From contig CM047426.1 in NCBI GenBank assembly GCA_026168455.1, forward strand, positions 90,051,986 to 90,115,985: a stretch of DNA of 64,000 nt, read 5' to 3'. A program made the translations under genes and the position numbers. Position 1 is the stretch's first letter; each line of letters starts with the position of its first letter. The notes below the pieces were generated by a model that ran no database searches, had not been told where the DNA came from, and saw only the letters and a program-made list of their open reading frames with translations. Shown here one piece after another: positions 1 through 12,030 of this stretch. Source of the stretch: Theocolax elegans. Lineage: Eukaryota; Arthropoda; Insecta; Hymenoptera; Cerocephalidae.

Positions 1-901
1 CGCGGATGGTTTATAGACTCGCCGGAAGGGGAAACGTTTCATTAGGATACTGGCTTGTTTAAGAGCTCGATGTGCTAGCCGAATAAATTTTCAATTTCGT
101 GATTCGAAACTTTTCTAAGTGCAAAGTTTTTCATCTATTTTAAATACACAGCTTCTGATTTTGACATTAACTGAATTTTCTTACGCGTGTATAGACGCGT
201 GTTAAGACGAGACGTTAACTAATATGTTATAACGGATAATAAATACACGTAACACCTCGTGCGCGATATTTGATGAAGTTTAGCAAATTTACACTTAAGC
301 TGCTTGGGAAAAAAGTTTGATTAATTACTTATTTAGAAACGTGAAAAAAGATTAGTTGATTATATCGCTAAGATCACATTGATAGAAAGACTGGGAAATT
401 GATTTATCGTTTCGACAAGAAGATAAAATTAAATCGTGCACAAGAAGCTTATTAAAATTCTATTAGAAAAAAAACTAATTTCACAACAACTTACACGTAT
501 CGACTATGACTAAAAGTATAAACAAAAAAAAAGCGATATTTCAATTAACTGTTGTAGAACATTGGTCAGAACCTCGTATCTCGGTAATAATTCGAATGAT
601 ATAAAAGAATAATGATTATACTACATATAGTTAAAAATAGTAAATTACGAATATTTTAATAAGCCAAGTGCTGAGAAACGGTTACCCCGTCAGTCTCTCA
701 CATCAGGTATTCAAAAACTCGTTCGCTGACTCACCTAGATCAAAGAGCGTGTTGACGATTAAAAAAAAAGAAGAAGAAAGAGAGATAGAAAGAATGGAAG
801 AAAGAAAAAATAAAGAACCGACGACTAAAAGAAAAGCGGGAAAACTCATTCGGGATGACTAATCGAAAAAACGTGTGAAGAATGCGATTCGAGAAAACAC
901 T

Positions 902-924
902 CACACACACACACACACACACAC
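902..924. repeat. (AC)n microsatellite
   Basis: Uninterrupted CA dinucleotides followed by catatgc; an overlapping minus-strand ORF reading Cys-Val repeats is an artefact. Confidence 0.85.
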
Positions 925-1944
925 ATATGCATACCCTACATCAGCTTCTTTCTCTCTCTCTCTCTCGCTCTTTCTCTCCCTCTAGCGAGCAAATTTTCAC
1001 CGCGCACGGCATTTAGAGTGTAACAACCTCGGCTGGAAAAAGGCAAAAAAAGACACAAACTCCAAGGTCAAAAGCCTTCCCACGATATAATTTTTCTAGT
1101 TCCTCGCACGCAACGTAAACGCGTAATCGATCACGTAAACGAGAAGTCGACGGAGGTCATTAACGACTTATTAGACAAGAGGTAAAAAAAAAGAGTAAAA
1201 TAAAAAAATAAGAAAAACGCGAGGTGCGGAGAGGTGAGGAATCGGGCTACGTCACGATTTCCTTTGTTACACCTGGCTCACGCGCGGAATATCACCGTAC
1301 AATGAACGTCGCGCTTCAAAGATCACTAAATAGTCTGGTGTATGGGAAGGGGAGAGGAAAAGAGAGAAAGATAGAGTGAAAGATGGATACGCGCGGGCAA
1401 GAGGAAGTCACTTATGTGTATATACACGGTTTCGTACATCTTTCTTATTTTCGGGGTGAATGTTCTTGTAATTTTTTTTAATATTATTGGTAATATGAAA
1501 AAAATATCGACAATTGATGCTTTACGCCTTACACGTGATATTGCTTGGTCGAATAGGTATTCAATCGGTTTTAGTAAACATGTAAATCCTTATGTTTAAT
1601 CAACAAAATTTTCTTGTCAAGTAAGAAAAAAAGATCGAAAAATAATAAAAGCGCATGAAGTGTATACCGAGTAAAAAGAAGCCAGGCAAATATAAATGTA
1701 CATACATATAAGCTGAAACACGTTTAATAATAACGAACGTCGCATCGATTTATCCAAACGCCATCCTAATACCTACAATTTAATTCCATAAGATGGTGTA
1801 TATGTATGTATCTCCACTACATGTACCTTGACATACCAAATACAGCACAACTCAAGATTCCAACATCAGATTCATCATGCTCGACGTCATCTTAATTATC
1901 GAGTTTTAACGTCTTACAAAACGAGCACCTTAAACTCGTGCGCG

Positions 1945-1976
<32 letters not shown>
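1945..1976. repeat. (CT)n microsatellite
   Basis: About 32 bases of CT dinucleotides with a single interruption, 65 bases before the CpG island upstream of brat. CT/GA repeats in insects are often GAGA-factor sites, so a promoter role is possible. Confidence 0.8.
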
Positions 1977-1977
<1 letters not shown>

Positions 1978-2040
1978 GGTCGATCCCCCTTCTCCCGGTT
2001 TGTTTCTTTTTTTGAACCAAAGAAAATTGATTAATCATTC

Positions 2041-2565
2041 GCGCGCTCACCCGCGCCTCGTTTTCCACATGGTATATAACTCTTATGGAAGTACGAAAAA
2101 GCCCGAGGTCTCGCGGTCGTCGACCTTCGGGAGGCTAGGCGATCGTGACCTTGGTAAAAGATAGAGCGCGCGAACCGAGTGAAAGACCGTAGAGCGCGCG
2201 CGGCGCGATTTAATTCAAGGGTCGCGCGCACGCGGGAGGAGTTCTCTCTTCGGAGTATATAGAAAGACGCACGCGAGATTTCCCGGGTTCGCTTCTCCTA
2301 AGGAAAATCCATGTCCTCTATACCCAACTCGGTATATCTGTATACACGAGAGATCGATCCGATCTCTCGAGGTCGGACATTGTTAGTTTGATCGTTTTGT
2401 TATATATACAGGTAAATCCTGTTGAGAGTGAGAGAGGAGGAGGAGGAGGAGGAGATCGCACCGATCGCACCGATCGAGAAAAGTGAGACTCGTTCTCAAG
2501 GAATTGTTGCGTTGCTTGCAAGCATTACGTTTTTTGGATACTTGGAAGGTAGACGTCAAGAGTAA
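2041..2565 (+). promoter_or_regulatory. brat: CpG-rich island, candidate brat promoter / 5' UTR exon
   Basis: About 500 bases rich in CpG (many gcgcgc runs) stand out from the AT-rich surroundings. A TATATAG element lies at 2256-2262. Possible 5' splice donors on the + strand follow: CAG|gtaaat after 2411, and a gtaagg donor at about 2562. This is what a first noncoding exon of a spliced 5' UTR would look like, and the brat coding exon downstream needs such an upstream exon. No initiator motif was recognised and no transcript data are available, so the exon edges are guesses. Confidence 0.35.
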
Positions 2566-4020
2566 GGGAATGGTTATTGTATCGGGAGTGTTATTAACAG
2601 GATTTTTTAGCGGTCTTGCCAGATTAAAGAGCATTATCTTTGATTACATTTTTTTTATCTTTTTTTTCATATTAACTGTTTCTATGTCCTCGCCCAGTAA
2701 AAATAACTCGGTTAAACTTTTATTTTTTAATTCAATAATGTTAAATGAATCTCATGTCGGTTCGGACGAGATTTTCATTCTAAGAAATTCGATCCTCCGG
2801 TGTGGTTGTCCTGAATAATGTTAAATTATTAGATAGTTCAATATATTTTTAAATTCATAAATACGTATCTATCGTGTGCTTTTAGACCCAATAAATTATT
2901 TATCATTTAAAACAATATTAGATGTATGTATAATTTATTTCGTAGATTACGAAATAAGCCACACGATTCGGACGAAAAGTTTGCTAGTGTTTAGTTCAAT
3001 GACCTTAGTGGCTTGATATTATCTGATTCAAAGATCGTTTTATTTTTGTACCCACAGTATCGCGAACTTTACACTTATGTGTATGTGTATATATATATAT
3101 ACATTTTCACATTATTGAGTTTGAGTCGTTAAAATAATTACAAACCGAGAAATAAAATTTGTACAGTCGTAGATGGCGCTTCGGAAGTCTAAAGTAATCT
3201 TAAGTCAATATTATCTCAACAGATATATACAAGTTGATGCTTATGTAAATTTAGTAGACGCTTTCCAGTATATTTTAAGTTTTTCCGATAGTGACGATTT
3301 GACTGAATCTATATACTTTCCTCTGATTAAATATGATTTTGTGTACACAAGTATCATTGGATACATTTAATTTAGATTCAACTTAAATTTATTTTCATTT
3401 TATTTTTATTAAACGAATATAGAAAGAGTGGCAGTCGGAAGTAATGTAGACCACAATTTTGTCAAGACGATTTAGAAAATTTTTCTTTTTTAGATGACTA
3501 AAAAGTTATTACTGTTTTAAACCAAGATATTCATATTCATTCATATTATTATTTGCGACACATATGCGTTATTTTAGATTAATAATATTCAATTCCAGAT
3601 ATAAATAATTAATAATCGGCAATTTGAAATTATGTTACAAGATTGGTATAATCTGCTTTTTATGGAATCTAATGTTAAAACTTAAATCAATAAAACCGTA
3701 TTTATCGAAAGTTTTATACTTAGAATCAAGCTACTGTAACGGAACAAGTTAAAATATCAACTTGTACTCATTAGCTATGGAAAGTAAGCATTATATCACA
3801 ATAATTACCCACATGCTTCGATACACGCACTGAAATTCGGTGTAACGTAATCGAAAAGTTCTCGTAACATATATGTACATAGGAGAGAGAAAAAATTTTA
3901 CCGGTAAAACGTAACATAAAAATCGCATAAAACATGCAGATATAAAGAGAGAAGGAACGAGAGGGGGAGGGGTATTATATTTTCCCGCGGAGTTAGAAAA
4001 AAGGAGCGTAAATTGCACTG
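2566..4020. other. AT-rich noncoding DNA, probable brat intron
   Basis: AT-rich sequence with no recognisable protein, RNA gene or transposon. It contains a short (TA)n tract at about 3090-3100 and scattered poly-T. The ORFs present (for example 2483-2818 and 3173-3370) are short, biased towards F/I/Y/L by composition, and match no family I know. I see nothing else to annotate. Confidence 0.4.
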
Positions 4021-4290
4021 TTCCGTATAGGTTGCGCGAATCGCGGCCAGGAATATATAGAGACAGGCGTAATAGTAAACAAGACGAGCCCGATTACGTC
4101 CGTGGGAATTTCTTGGTTGCTCCGTGAGCGCGCCGTCGATTTCATCGCGCTCGCGGCTTTTCTGTCTCTCTCGCTCTTTCTCTTACACTCCTTGGAAACG
4201 CGGAGCTATATTTAGACGCGAAGCGATTGACGACCAGGCGATCTCGATTTATGTTGGAGCACAGAGCTTAATTCGATCTTCCCTCTAATG
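4021..4290. promoter_or_regulatory. Second CpG-rich island upstream of brat
   Basis: A second compact GC- and CpG-rich patch 1.2 kb before the brat coding exon. It includes a TATATAG at about 4054-4060, gcgcgcc and cgcgctcgcgg cores, and a CT-rich stretch. It resembles the 2041-2565 island and could be an alternative promoter, a 5' UTR exon or an enhancer of brat. The evidence is base composition only. Confidence 0.25.
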
Positions 4291-5498
4291 ATCGACTTGC
4301 TCTCGTATTTCTCTCCCCCCGATTAATCCGACTCTTCTTCTTTTTCTTATTTTTTTCTCTTTTTTTTTCATTACTCTATTTTTCTTTTTTAAATTTTCTC
4401 CAATGGGATTTTTCCGGTCTTCAGCTGATTGACCGATTACACGGCAGAGAACGTCTATATACCTATAGATATATACGTACACTATTGTGACTGTGGGTTT
4501 CTTACATTTTTGCTCTAGTCATTACGTATACCGATGGTATAAATCGTTAGGTTTTAAACGACTCGACAACTTGATTTTAATCGCAGGAACGTATGATTCT
4601 TTAGAAAATTTCGTCGTTTTAATTTCCAAATTAATGTGTTCGAACGATAAATTATTCAATTTATTACGTCATCGTTCAAATCATCGCATTATTATTAAAG
4701 TCTATAATAAATGGCAAGCTCATTATTATACTGTTAAATATTTTAGCAGGATTATACGCAAATGTGCATGATAACGATTAAAAAGAAATTAAAATAAGGT
4801 AGTTTGAATTATATAAATAAAAGAGAGCAATGTATTGTTCTTAATGCGTGGGTATATCAAGACAATAAGGTTAAAATGTTGTAAAAAAGCATCGGTAAAG
4901 AAAATATTCTATACGATAAACGATCGTAAATGTTTCTTATATACGAGTATAAGTGTTTGTACATTTGCATGACGAAAGCTTTGGATTCTTCAGATTCTCG
5001 TTATAATTATAATTTTTTTGCTAGACTATAATATCTTGTTACTATTATCTGCTACTTGTTATACAGTATATAAGTAGCAATAGCTAAAGTTCTAAGTATT
5101 TCCGCTTATATGTAGAGAATATTGATTTTCTCCTCGTGTTCACTCGTCGTCTAGAAATATTATGTTTTCTCCTCTATATTCTTACAGCTTAAACTACTTC
5201 ATTTCAACGGGTTATTATTACAATTATTTAAAAGATATAATTTTCACTAATTAACAGAATATGTCAATACAAAGTTTTTCATTTGCCTACAATTATTAAC
5301 GAATTTAACGTATGAGGGGAAAAATTAGTTAGAATTGCCATTTACATGATCGATAAACTGGATAATTAAAACTTGCTATTCATAGATATTATTCGCTCCA
5401 TCCTAGCTTTACAATATGTTATTATGAAATATTGCATAAAAATAATTAAGTAAATGATAAATAAAACGAATCCAGTAATCTAATGAGAGGTAACGAAT
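4291..5498. other. AT-rich noncoding DNA before the brat acceptor
   Basis: AT-rich stretch with poly-T at about 4340-4400 and no recognisable gene. It runs directly into the 3' splice site of the brat coding exon, so it is most likely intron. Confidence 0.4.
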
Positions 5499-5528
5499 TT
5501 GTGTTGCAGGTATGCCGGTTGACTGAAG
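5499..5528 (+). promoter_or_regulatory. brat: 3' splice site and minimal uORF ahead of the brat start
   Basis: The sequence ttgtgttgcag ending at 5509 is a good 3' splice site, placing the exon start at 5510. Two bases into the exon is an ATG (5512-5514) that opens a four-codon reading frame, M-P-V-D-stop, closing with TGA at 5524-5526. Only two bases separate that stop from the brat ATG at 5529. If the exon is used as inferred, ribosomes meet this mini-uORF just before the main start and would have to reinitiate or leak past it. The splice site and uORF are read directly; a regulatory effect is inference. Confidence 0.5.
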
Positions 5529-8099
5529 ATGGCCTCGCCGACACCATCGCTGGAATCGCGCGCGAATTCCCTCGGTTCCCTGGCCTCGCTTTCGCCGCTG
5601 ACAGTAAGCGGCAGCTCGCCACCGGCGAGCGACTCGGCCATCTGCGACGTCGACAGCTGCGACTTGTGTCTCGACGCACCGCTCGGCAAACCCGGCGACG
5701 CGCCCTGCCCGCGGTGTCGACTCGGCGCAGGCGGTAGCAGCGTCTCCAGCGGTTCGACGAGCACGACCAACAACTCCGGTACGAACGGACCGACCAATCA
5801 AAACAATCAATCGCCGAGCCAGACGAACACGACCAACGGCCCGACCGCCAATCCAACAGCCAACGGAGGCGTACGGTGCACCGGTTGCAAATCGACCGAG
5901 TCCGACGCTGTTGCGAGGTGTTTCGATTGCGCCAATTTCCTCTGCCCGAACTGCGTGATGGCGCACCAGTTTATGCACTGCTTCGAGGGCCACCGAGTCC
6001 TCAACCTCGGGGAGTCGAAGCTCGCCGAAGCGAGTCCAGGTGCGACGACAGAGCCCAAGAATCCGAGTCAAACCGCCGGTGTGGTGCAGAGCCTCGTAGC
6101 TGGCAATTCCCTGGTGATCAACGGAGGCACGGCCAACGGTGAGAAGACCTTGTTCTGTATGCGACACAAGACCGAGCTCCTCAAGTACTACTGCCGCATG
6201 TGCGCGGTACCTGTCTGCAAAGAGTGCACGATATCCGAGCACCCGAGTCCGCTTCACGATTGCGCTCACATATCCGAGGTAGGACCCCAGCAGCTCGAGG
6301 CGGTTGCACGAGCGGTTCAAGAATGCCGAGCCAAAGCCTCGGAGATACGAGCAGCGGTCAAAGCTGCCGATCATGGAGCCGCTCGGCTTCAGGTACAGTA
6401 CCACAAGGCCCAGAACGAGATCAACGACACCTTCCAGTTCTACAGATCGATGCTCGAGGAGCGTAAGCAGGAACTTCTCAAGGAGCTCGAGTCGATATTC
6501 TCTGCGAAGCAGATATCCCTTGGCGTGGTCACGCAGAAGGCCAACGAGATGGCGGACAAGATACAACAGACCTGCGAGTTCGTCGACCGATTGACCAAGT
6601 ACACGACGGTCACCGAGGTTCTCATGGTCAAGAAACTCCTCGACTCGAAGCTCCAGTTGATGATCAGTTATACGCCCGACGTTGGATCCCAGGCGGCCGA
6701 TCTCGAGTTTGTCAGTAACTACCAAGCGATTCAGGTTGGCGTACGAAACACCTTCGGCTACGTGCGCAGCAGCACCGAGAGCAACGCCGGTCCAAGCAAA
6801 CAGCCCCCGATCGCCCGACCCACGGCTATCGGAGGCACCGGAGGTAGCGGCGGTAACAGCAGCAACGCAAGCAGTGGACCAGGCAGCGCTGGATCACTCG
6901 GAGGTCTCCTCCTCGATCGGCCCTACAGCAACGGCCTTGTCTCCTCGGGCTCCAACTGCCCTAGCACCTCGCCCTCGCCATTCGAGAACACCGGTAGCGT
7001 CATCTCCAAGCGGTTCTCTTCTGCCAACAGTCTTGGACCATTCTCCACGACTATTACCGATCTCAATCTCAACGGAATGAACAATCCTTACGAGAAATGG
7101 AGCAACGGCGGATCAGACCCGTACCCGGTCTCTGTTACCGCAGGTGATCACTTCCCCATGCCAACGGTCGCCGCTGCTCAAGCTGCTCCCGGCGATTCTG
7201 TTCTGGATCTCACGTCCAAGCTTATGCCCGCCTCGGCGATTTTCCCCCTTAAATCGCAGATCAAGCGGCAGAAGATGATCTACCACTGCAAGTTCGGTGA
7301 GTTTGGAGTTATGGAGGGACAATTCACGGAACCCTCGGGAGTCGCTGTTAACGCACAGAACGATATTATCGTCGCTGATACCAACAATCATCGCATCCAA
7401 ATCTTTGACAAAGAGGGTAGATTCAAGTTCCAGTTTGGGGAGTGCGGCAAACGGGACGGACAACTTCTGTACCCGAATCGCGTAGCTGTTGTAAGAACCT
7501 CGGGTGACATCATTGTAACTGAACGCTCGCCAACTCATCAGATTCAAATCTACAACCAATACGGACAGTTTGTTCGGAAATTCGGTGCCAACATCCTGCA
7601 GCATCCTCGAGGTGTCACCGTCGATTCAAAGGGCCGAATCGTCGTCGTCGAGTGCAAAGTCATGAGGGTCATCATATTCGACCAAGCGGGCATCGTGCTT
7701 CAAAAGTTCGGATGCTCGAAGCACCTCGAGTTCCCTAACGGTGTGGTAGTAAACGACAAACAAGAGATCTTCATAAGCGACAATCGTGCTCATTGTGTCA
7801 AGGTGTTCAACTACGAAGGCGCTTATCTGCGACAAATCGGTGGAGAAGGTATAACCAACTACCCGATCGGTGTGGGCATCAACGCAGCTGGTGAGATCCT
7901 GATCGCAGACAACCACAACAACTTCAACTTGACCATCTTCACCCAGGACGGACAGTTGGTATCCGCCCTCGAATCGAAGGTGAAGCACGCCCAGTGCTTC
8001 GACGTCGCGCTCATGGATGATGGAAGCGTCGTGCTAGCGAGCAAGGATTACCGGCTCTACATCTACCGCTACGTGCAGGTCCCGCCGATCGGCATATAG
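5529..8099 (+). CDS. brat: Brain tumor (Brat), TRIM-NHL translational repressor
   Basis: An 856-residue protein in one coding exon. Order of parts: Ser/Gly-rich N-terminus with a Cys cluster (C39, C44, C47, C60, C63); B-box 1 at about 115-160 (CTGC..CFDC..CPNC); B-box 2 at about 205-250 (CMRH..CRMC..CKEC..H); coiled coil at about 255-375; a Gly/Ser/Asn linker at about 400-575; and a C-terminal NHL propeller from about 585 to the end, with repeats of the type GQFTEPSGVAV and ADTNNHRIQIF. This layout without a full RING is that of Brat, a cytoplasmic protein that binds mRNA through its NHL domain, works with Pumilio and Nanos, and limits growth and neural stem-cell self-renewal. Drosophila Brat is somewhat longer (about 1037 aa), mainly in low-complexity parts. 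The ATG at 5529 gives MASPTPSLES, as expected for the family. The coding exon is clearly GC-richer than its flanks, with composition falling sharply after the stop. Confidence 0.95.
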   Translation: MASPTPSLESRANSLGSLASLSPLTVSGSSPPASDSAICDVDSCDLCLDAPLGKPGDAPCPRCRLGAGGSSVSSGSTSTTNNSGTNGPTNQNNQSPSQTNTTNGPTANPTANGGVRCTGCKSTESDAVARCFDCANFLCPNCVMAHQFMHCFEGHRVLNLGESKLAEASPGATTEPKNPSQTAGVVQSLVAGNSLVINGGTANGEKTLFCMRHKTELLKYYCRMCAVPVCKECTISEHPSPLHDCAHISEVGPQQLEAVARAVQECRAKASEIRAAVKAADHGAARLQVQYHKAQNEINDTFQFYRSMLEERKQELLKELESIFSAKQISLGVVTQKANEMADKIQQTCEFVDRLTKYTTVTEVLMVKKLLDSKLQLMISYTPDVGSQAADLEFVSNYQAIQVGVRNTFGYVRSSTESNAGPSKQPPIARPTAIGGTGGSGGNSSNASSGPGSAGSLGGLLLDRPYSNGLVSSGSNCPSTSPSPFENTGSVISKRFSSANSLGPFSTTITDLNLNGMNNPYEKWSNGGSDPYPVSVTAGDHFPMPTVAAAQAAPGDSVLDLTSKLMPASAIFPLKSQIKRQKMIYHCKFGEFGVMEGQFTEPSGVAVNAQNDIIVADTNNHRIQIFDKEGRFKFQFGECGKRDGQLLYPNRVAVVRTSGDIIVTERSPTHQIQIYNQYGQFVRKFGANILQHPRGVTVDSKGRIVVVECKVMRVIIFDQAGIVLQKFGCSKHLEFPNGVVVNDKQEIFISDNRAHCVKVFNYEGAYLRQIGGEGITNYPIGVGINAAGEILIADNHNNFNLTIFTQDGQLVSALESKVKHAQCFDVALMDDGSVVLASKDYRLYIYRYVQVPPIGI

Positions 8100-11000
8100 A
8101 GCCGCGTTCAGCGACATCGATGACGCGCCCATCCCAGGACGCGGCCACCACCGGTCACCGAGACAAGTGCGTTTGTATCGTAAGAAGGTGTCCTCTCGTT
8201 TCTCCGCGATGCTCGCTGCTCTAACTTCGGCTCCCTTCTTTCTTTGTCCTCATACCCTTTTATTCTTCTCTAAGTGTATTGGCTTGGTTTCTTCGATATT
8301 TGCGGCCCTTATTCGCGAGTGATTTTGATGCGGCCCATTATCGTTGATAACGAAATGTGTGCACGAGGGACCGTCTCGCACGAGGATGCAGAAAACTTTT
8401 CGAGAAACCATCGCCCCCAATCTACGGAAGACTTGCGCGACTTCTTTTTTTTCTATTGTCTTTTTTTCGGTTTCAATCTCACGAGAGAAACAACGGAAAC
8501 TACATGTTGCGAGAATTGGAAAAGAGACGGAAACGAGAAAAGAACGATAAGAAGATGTGAAGATGAAATAGACGCGCGACAAAACTTACTTGTTAATGTT
8601 GTTATAAACTGAAAATACTGTTGTTGTTGTTTAGTTGTAGAGCTCGCCGCCGCTAGTCACTTTCCCCTCTACTCTCCCGACCCCTCAATCCTCGCCCCTA
8701 ATTTTTTACATTAATACCCAAAAACCTTTCGTCCCTCAAATCTCATTACTTCACCACACATCCGAAAAAAAAATATTTTTCATCCTTCCGGAATCTCTCC
8801 CGTAAGTGTAATCTCTCTTTTTTCCTATGTGTGTTTATTTCTTTTTATTTGTATACTTTGTATGTTTTATTTTTTCTATGTTCTGTTGACAACTTGACTG
8901 TGTACTCGAGGCGCGTTCGATTCTCGAAAGGCATTGATTTGATGAGAAAAAAAGAAGCGCATTGTGCGAGATTTAGATTAAACAAAAAAAGATTGAATGA
9001 GAACGAATGTAAGAGGCAATTTGCTCCGTTACGTTATATTTAGGTGGCGAATTTTGTTAATATTTTAATTCTCTTTTTTTTCCAATTCTCTTGCCTCGAA
9101 ACAAACCCCCGATGCACGTGCCACGAAAGTTTTCGCGTATCTTCTTGGCGAATTGGGATGACGTGTTCGAAATGATAAAGAAAAAATAACAAACAAGAAA
9201 GACAAGACGAAAGGACCGAAGTGACGCGGTGATGAAACGCAAAGAGATTTATCTTATACGTGGCTCTTTTTTGCACAGGATTGCATTTGTAACAATCGTC
9301 GTTAATTATTGAGCCCCTGTAATTACGATCATTTGCACCATATCTATTATCATTATTTTTATTATTTCTTATTATATTATTATATTTTTATTATTATTAA
9401 TATTATTATTATTATTATTGCTGCTATTTTTATTGTACGACGTAAGTAGTGCTTTTTGCGTACGTTCGCATTTAATTATTATTAGTTAGTTTGTACTTTA
9501 TTACGTAGTCGTAATCGACGATCGCCAATTTACGTGCGTAAACCCGAGAAAGAGATGTGTGAGCGTGTATGAAAAAACAAACTCAAGTTTGATCGTTGTA
9601 TATGAGAATGTGTTTACCTTTTCTTTCCGTTCATTCATTTTTTTACTTGCAACGACTGTACGCGAAACAACTGAAAAAAAGAGAAACACGTTAAAAGAGA
9701 ATAAGCGGTAGATTTAGCAAGTTGAAAAAGATACGGCAGTCCCACCTTGGACTTGACACGGGGACGTTATCCGCCTATGGGAAAGAAAATATGCATTTCC
9801 TGCATTTAATATGTATTTCTCAAAAAAAGAACCGCTGCTCTGTCGTACTTTTTTTATTATTACTATACTTTTTTTTACGCGACTGACTCAATGCGTGGTT
9901 ATAGATTGTTTTTTCATCTTCATATCCCTATTGTCTATTATTTTTTTAATGTTTGTGCGAGAGTCGCCGGTTATCGACTTCCGAGTCCCCCTTGTTTAAC
10001 ATTTGTACCAAAATTGTTGTGTAAGTTGTAATGGAAATTCTCAAGACGACTTAGAGTTATAGCGACCAAGTAGTATTATGTAAATTAATTATTTTTGTTT
10101 TTCTTTTTTATCGCGAAATAGCGCGAATCTCGAACAATTTTTAAGGAAACTTTTACAAATTTGAGGAGCAAATAATTTCTCCGCACGCTTGGTGACAATC
10201 ATACGAGACAAAAAAAATTATCGTTCTTTAAAATGGTAAAAGAAACGAGTTACCAACTGTAACGATCGTGAAATATCGATAATATGCGGCTCCTACACAA
10301 TTTCGAATTTTGCTACAAAAAAATTAAAGAAAGAACGAAAAAAAGAGCGGTGATCGTTTTTTCGTTCCTTTTTAACTTGAATTGTAAAAAAAAGGCGGAT
10401 GAGAAAGGAAGTAGGGAAGGAAAGTTGTAACTCCCAGTATTACGCGCTCGTTCGACGTTTTCTAAACTCTCCGGACTATTTTGTTTCATGCGTCTATTAT
10501 TTGTATTTTTTTTATCATTAATTAATATTATTTCTTAGTGTTCAAAGTAAAGAGAATGAAAAGAAGAACGATCGTACGAGTTCGTGCTTTTGTCGGCATT
10601 ACATTTTTTTAATCGAGAGATGCGCATTTGTTAAAGAAAAAACCCAGCGATCGTTCGAATTATTTTTTTTTTCTTCTAATGCGACGATCAACGAAACTCA
10701 TATTTGTGTACGATCCCTTTCCTGCACATCCGTTGTGTTTTTTTCTTTAATTATTATTATTATTACTATTATTAATATTATTTTTTGTATGATTATTAGA
10801 GACCTCTTTTTATTATTTTTTTAGTAGTATCGTAGTCAAATAGTGAGTAACGAATTGTACATTTTTTTCACGTAAGAGTTAATAATTTTTTTCTCCTACT
10901 CTTTATTATTTTGTCTGTTAACTAGGTTTTTTCCTCTATTTGTTCCATTTTGTGTTTATTTTAGTTTTTTCTTTTTCCGTTCATGTTTCTCGATTATGTT

Positions 11001-12030
11001 TTTTCCACGACGTATTAGATACCAAGCGAAACAACGAGAAAAAAGAAAGCAAAAGTAATTTCTAACTCTTTTGAAAATGACAAAAGCGGTCTCTTAGTTA
11101 TTCGAAATTCCGAATACATTGATCGAGCGTGTTCGCGCACCTAAGTATTAATACACGACATACGATTCCTTCTCTTAGTTTTTTTGTCATTATTATATTG
11201 TTGGATGATGAGTCGCGCGTAAATTTTTGCCCTTGCGCCTATCGACTTAACGCATGTTTTTTTATCAAGCGATTTTATGTCGTCTTCATTATTATTAATT
11301 ATTACTTATTCTTTACTACTTATTGATAACTACCCTTCTCCGTCTCATTACTTTTTTTGCGCGTCATTTATCTTGTACGTCGACTACAGTCTATTTTGTA
11401 CTTTTTAACTCGGCTCCGTGCAGAAAAGGATAAGCATCACTGCCCGAAAACTAAAAAGAAAAAAATTGTCGATTCAGCGGGAACAATCTCGGTTCGTTAG
11501 TTTATTAATTTTTCACACGTTAGGATAAAAAACGTACGAGATTCTATTAATCGACGACACGTAAATGACCATTTGTTGGAGACATATGAAACAAAAAAAT
11601 CGAGAACAACGAAACCGTTTTTTTGAGGGGCGGTGAAATTTAAAATTCGAGCAGTGTCGCAACTAAACTTTTTTTATATATTCAAGGTGAATTCGCACAT
11701 TTTTATATGGAATTCATTTTGAATATAATTGGATGGGGAAAAACGAAAGATATTAGTGTTTTATGGGACGGTGCTCAAACAACTTTCACGACTTCTTAAA
11801 AAAATTTTAAGGTTTCCGCGTCTGTTTTTATTTACTTGCCAAACGCGCGCACAGCCACGTACTTAAAATGCCGTGCACTAGTTAATTTTAAACTCAACTT
11901 TATTAGCTGCTAATTCACGTGTTACAGTCTATTTGATTGAATATCGTACGTCAATCCTTTCGATCGCCTCAATTAAATAATCAAAAATTTAATGATAAGA
12001 ACTTTGAGTAACGTATTCGAGATAATAAAA
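8100..12030 (+). other. brat: Proximal brat 3' UTR (inferred)
   Basis: Sequence following the brat stop. The first few hundred bases stay moderately GC-rich; after about 8650 it becomes U-rich with many T7-T12 runs. Reading the + strand, I found no canonical AATAAA between 8100 and 12023; the first are at 12024-12029 and 12113-12118. If cleavage uses a canonical signal, the shortest 3' UTR would be nearly 4 kb. No protein-coding ORF is credible here; those present are low-complexity translations of T-rich DNA. Confidence 0.5.
8590..8640 (+). promoter_or_regulatory. brat: Cluster of UUGUU motifs in the brat 3' UTR
   Basis: Within 51 bases, about 490 bases after the stop, are TTGTTA (8590-8595), TTGTTA (8599-8604) and three overlapping TTGTT units from 8621, followed by another TTG-type repeat. 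The Brat NHL domain is known to prefer UUGUU(A/G)-type sites, so the mRNA may bind its own product. The motifs are seen directly; binding is inference. Confidence 0.35.

Larger units (their letters stand above)
1..2040. other. Noncoding DNA upstream of brat
   Basis: No coding exon is recognisable; all ORFs are short and unlike known proteins. The stretch is AT-rich with short A runs. It holds an (AC)n tract at 902-924, a TC-rich tract at about 946-970 and another at 1945-1976. A GC-richer patch at about 1220-1320 contains a CRE-like tacgtcacg and an E-box-like cacctg and could be regulatory. Because the brat coding exon begins with a 3' splice site, this DNA is probably an intron or the upstream flank of brat. 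That assignment is inferred from position only. Confidence 0.5.

Noticed and set aside
2483..2818. 111-residue ORF on the + strand before brat
   Set aside because: It has no similarity to a known family, contains a Phe/Ile run from poly-T, and overlaps a probable 5' UTR or intron.
5409..6725. 438-residue open frame on the minus strand opposite brat
   Set aside because: It is the antisense of the GC-rich brat coding exon; its residue content is Arg/Val/Gly-biased and matches no family.
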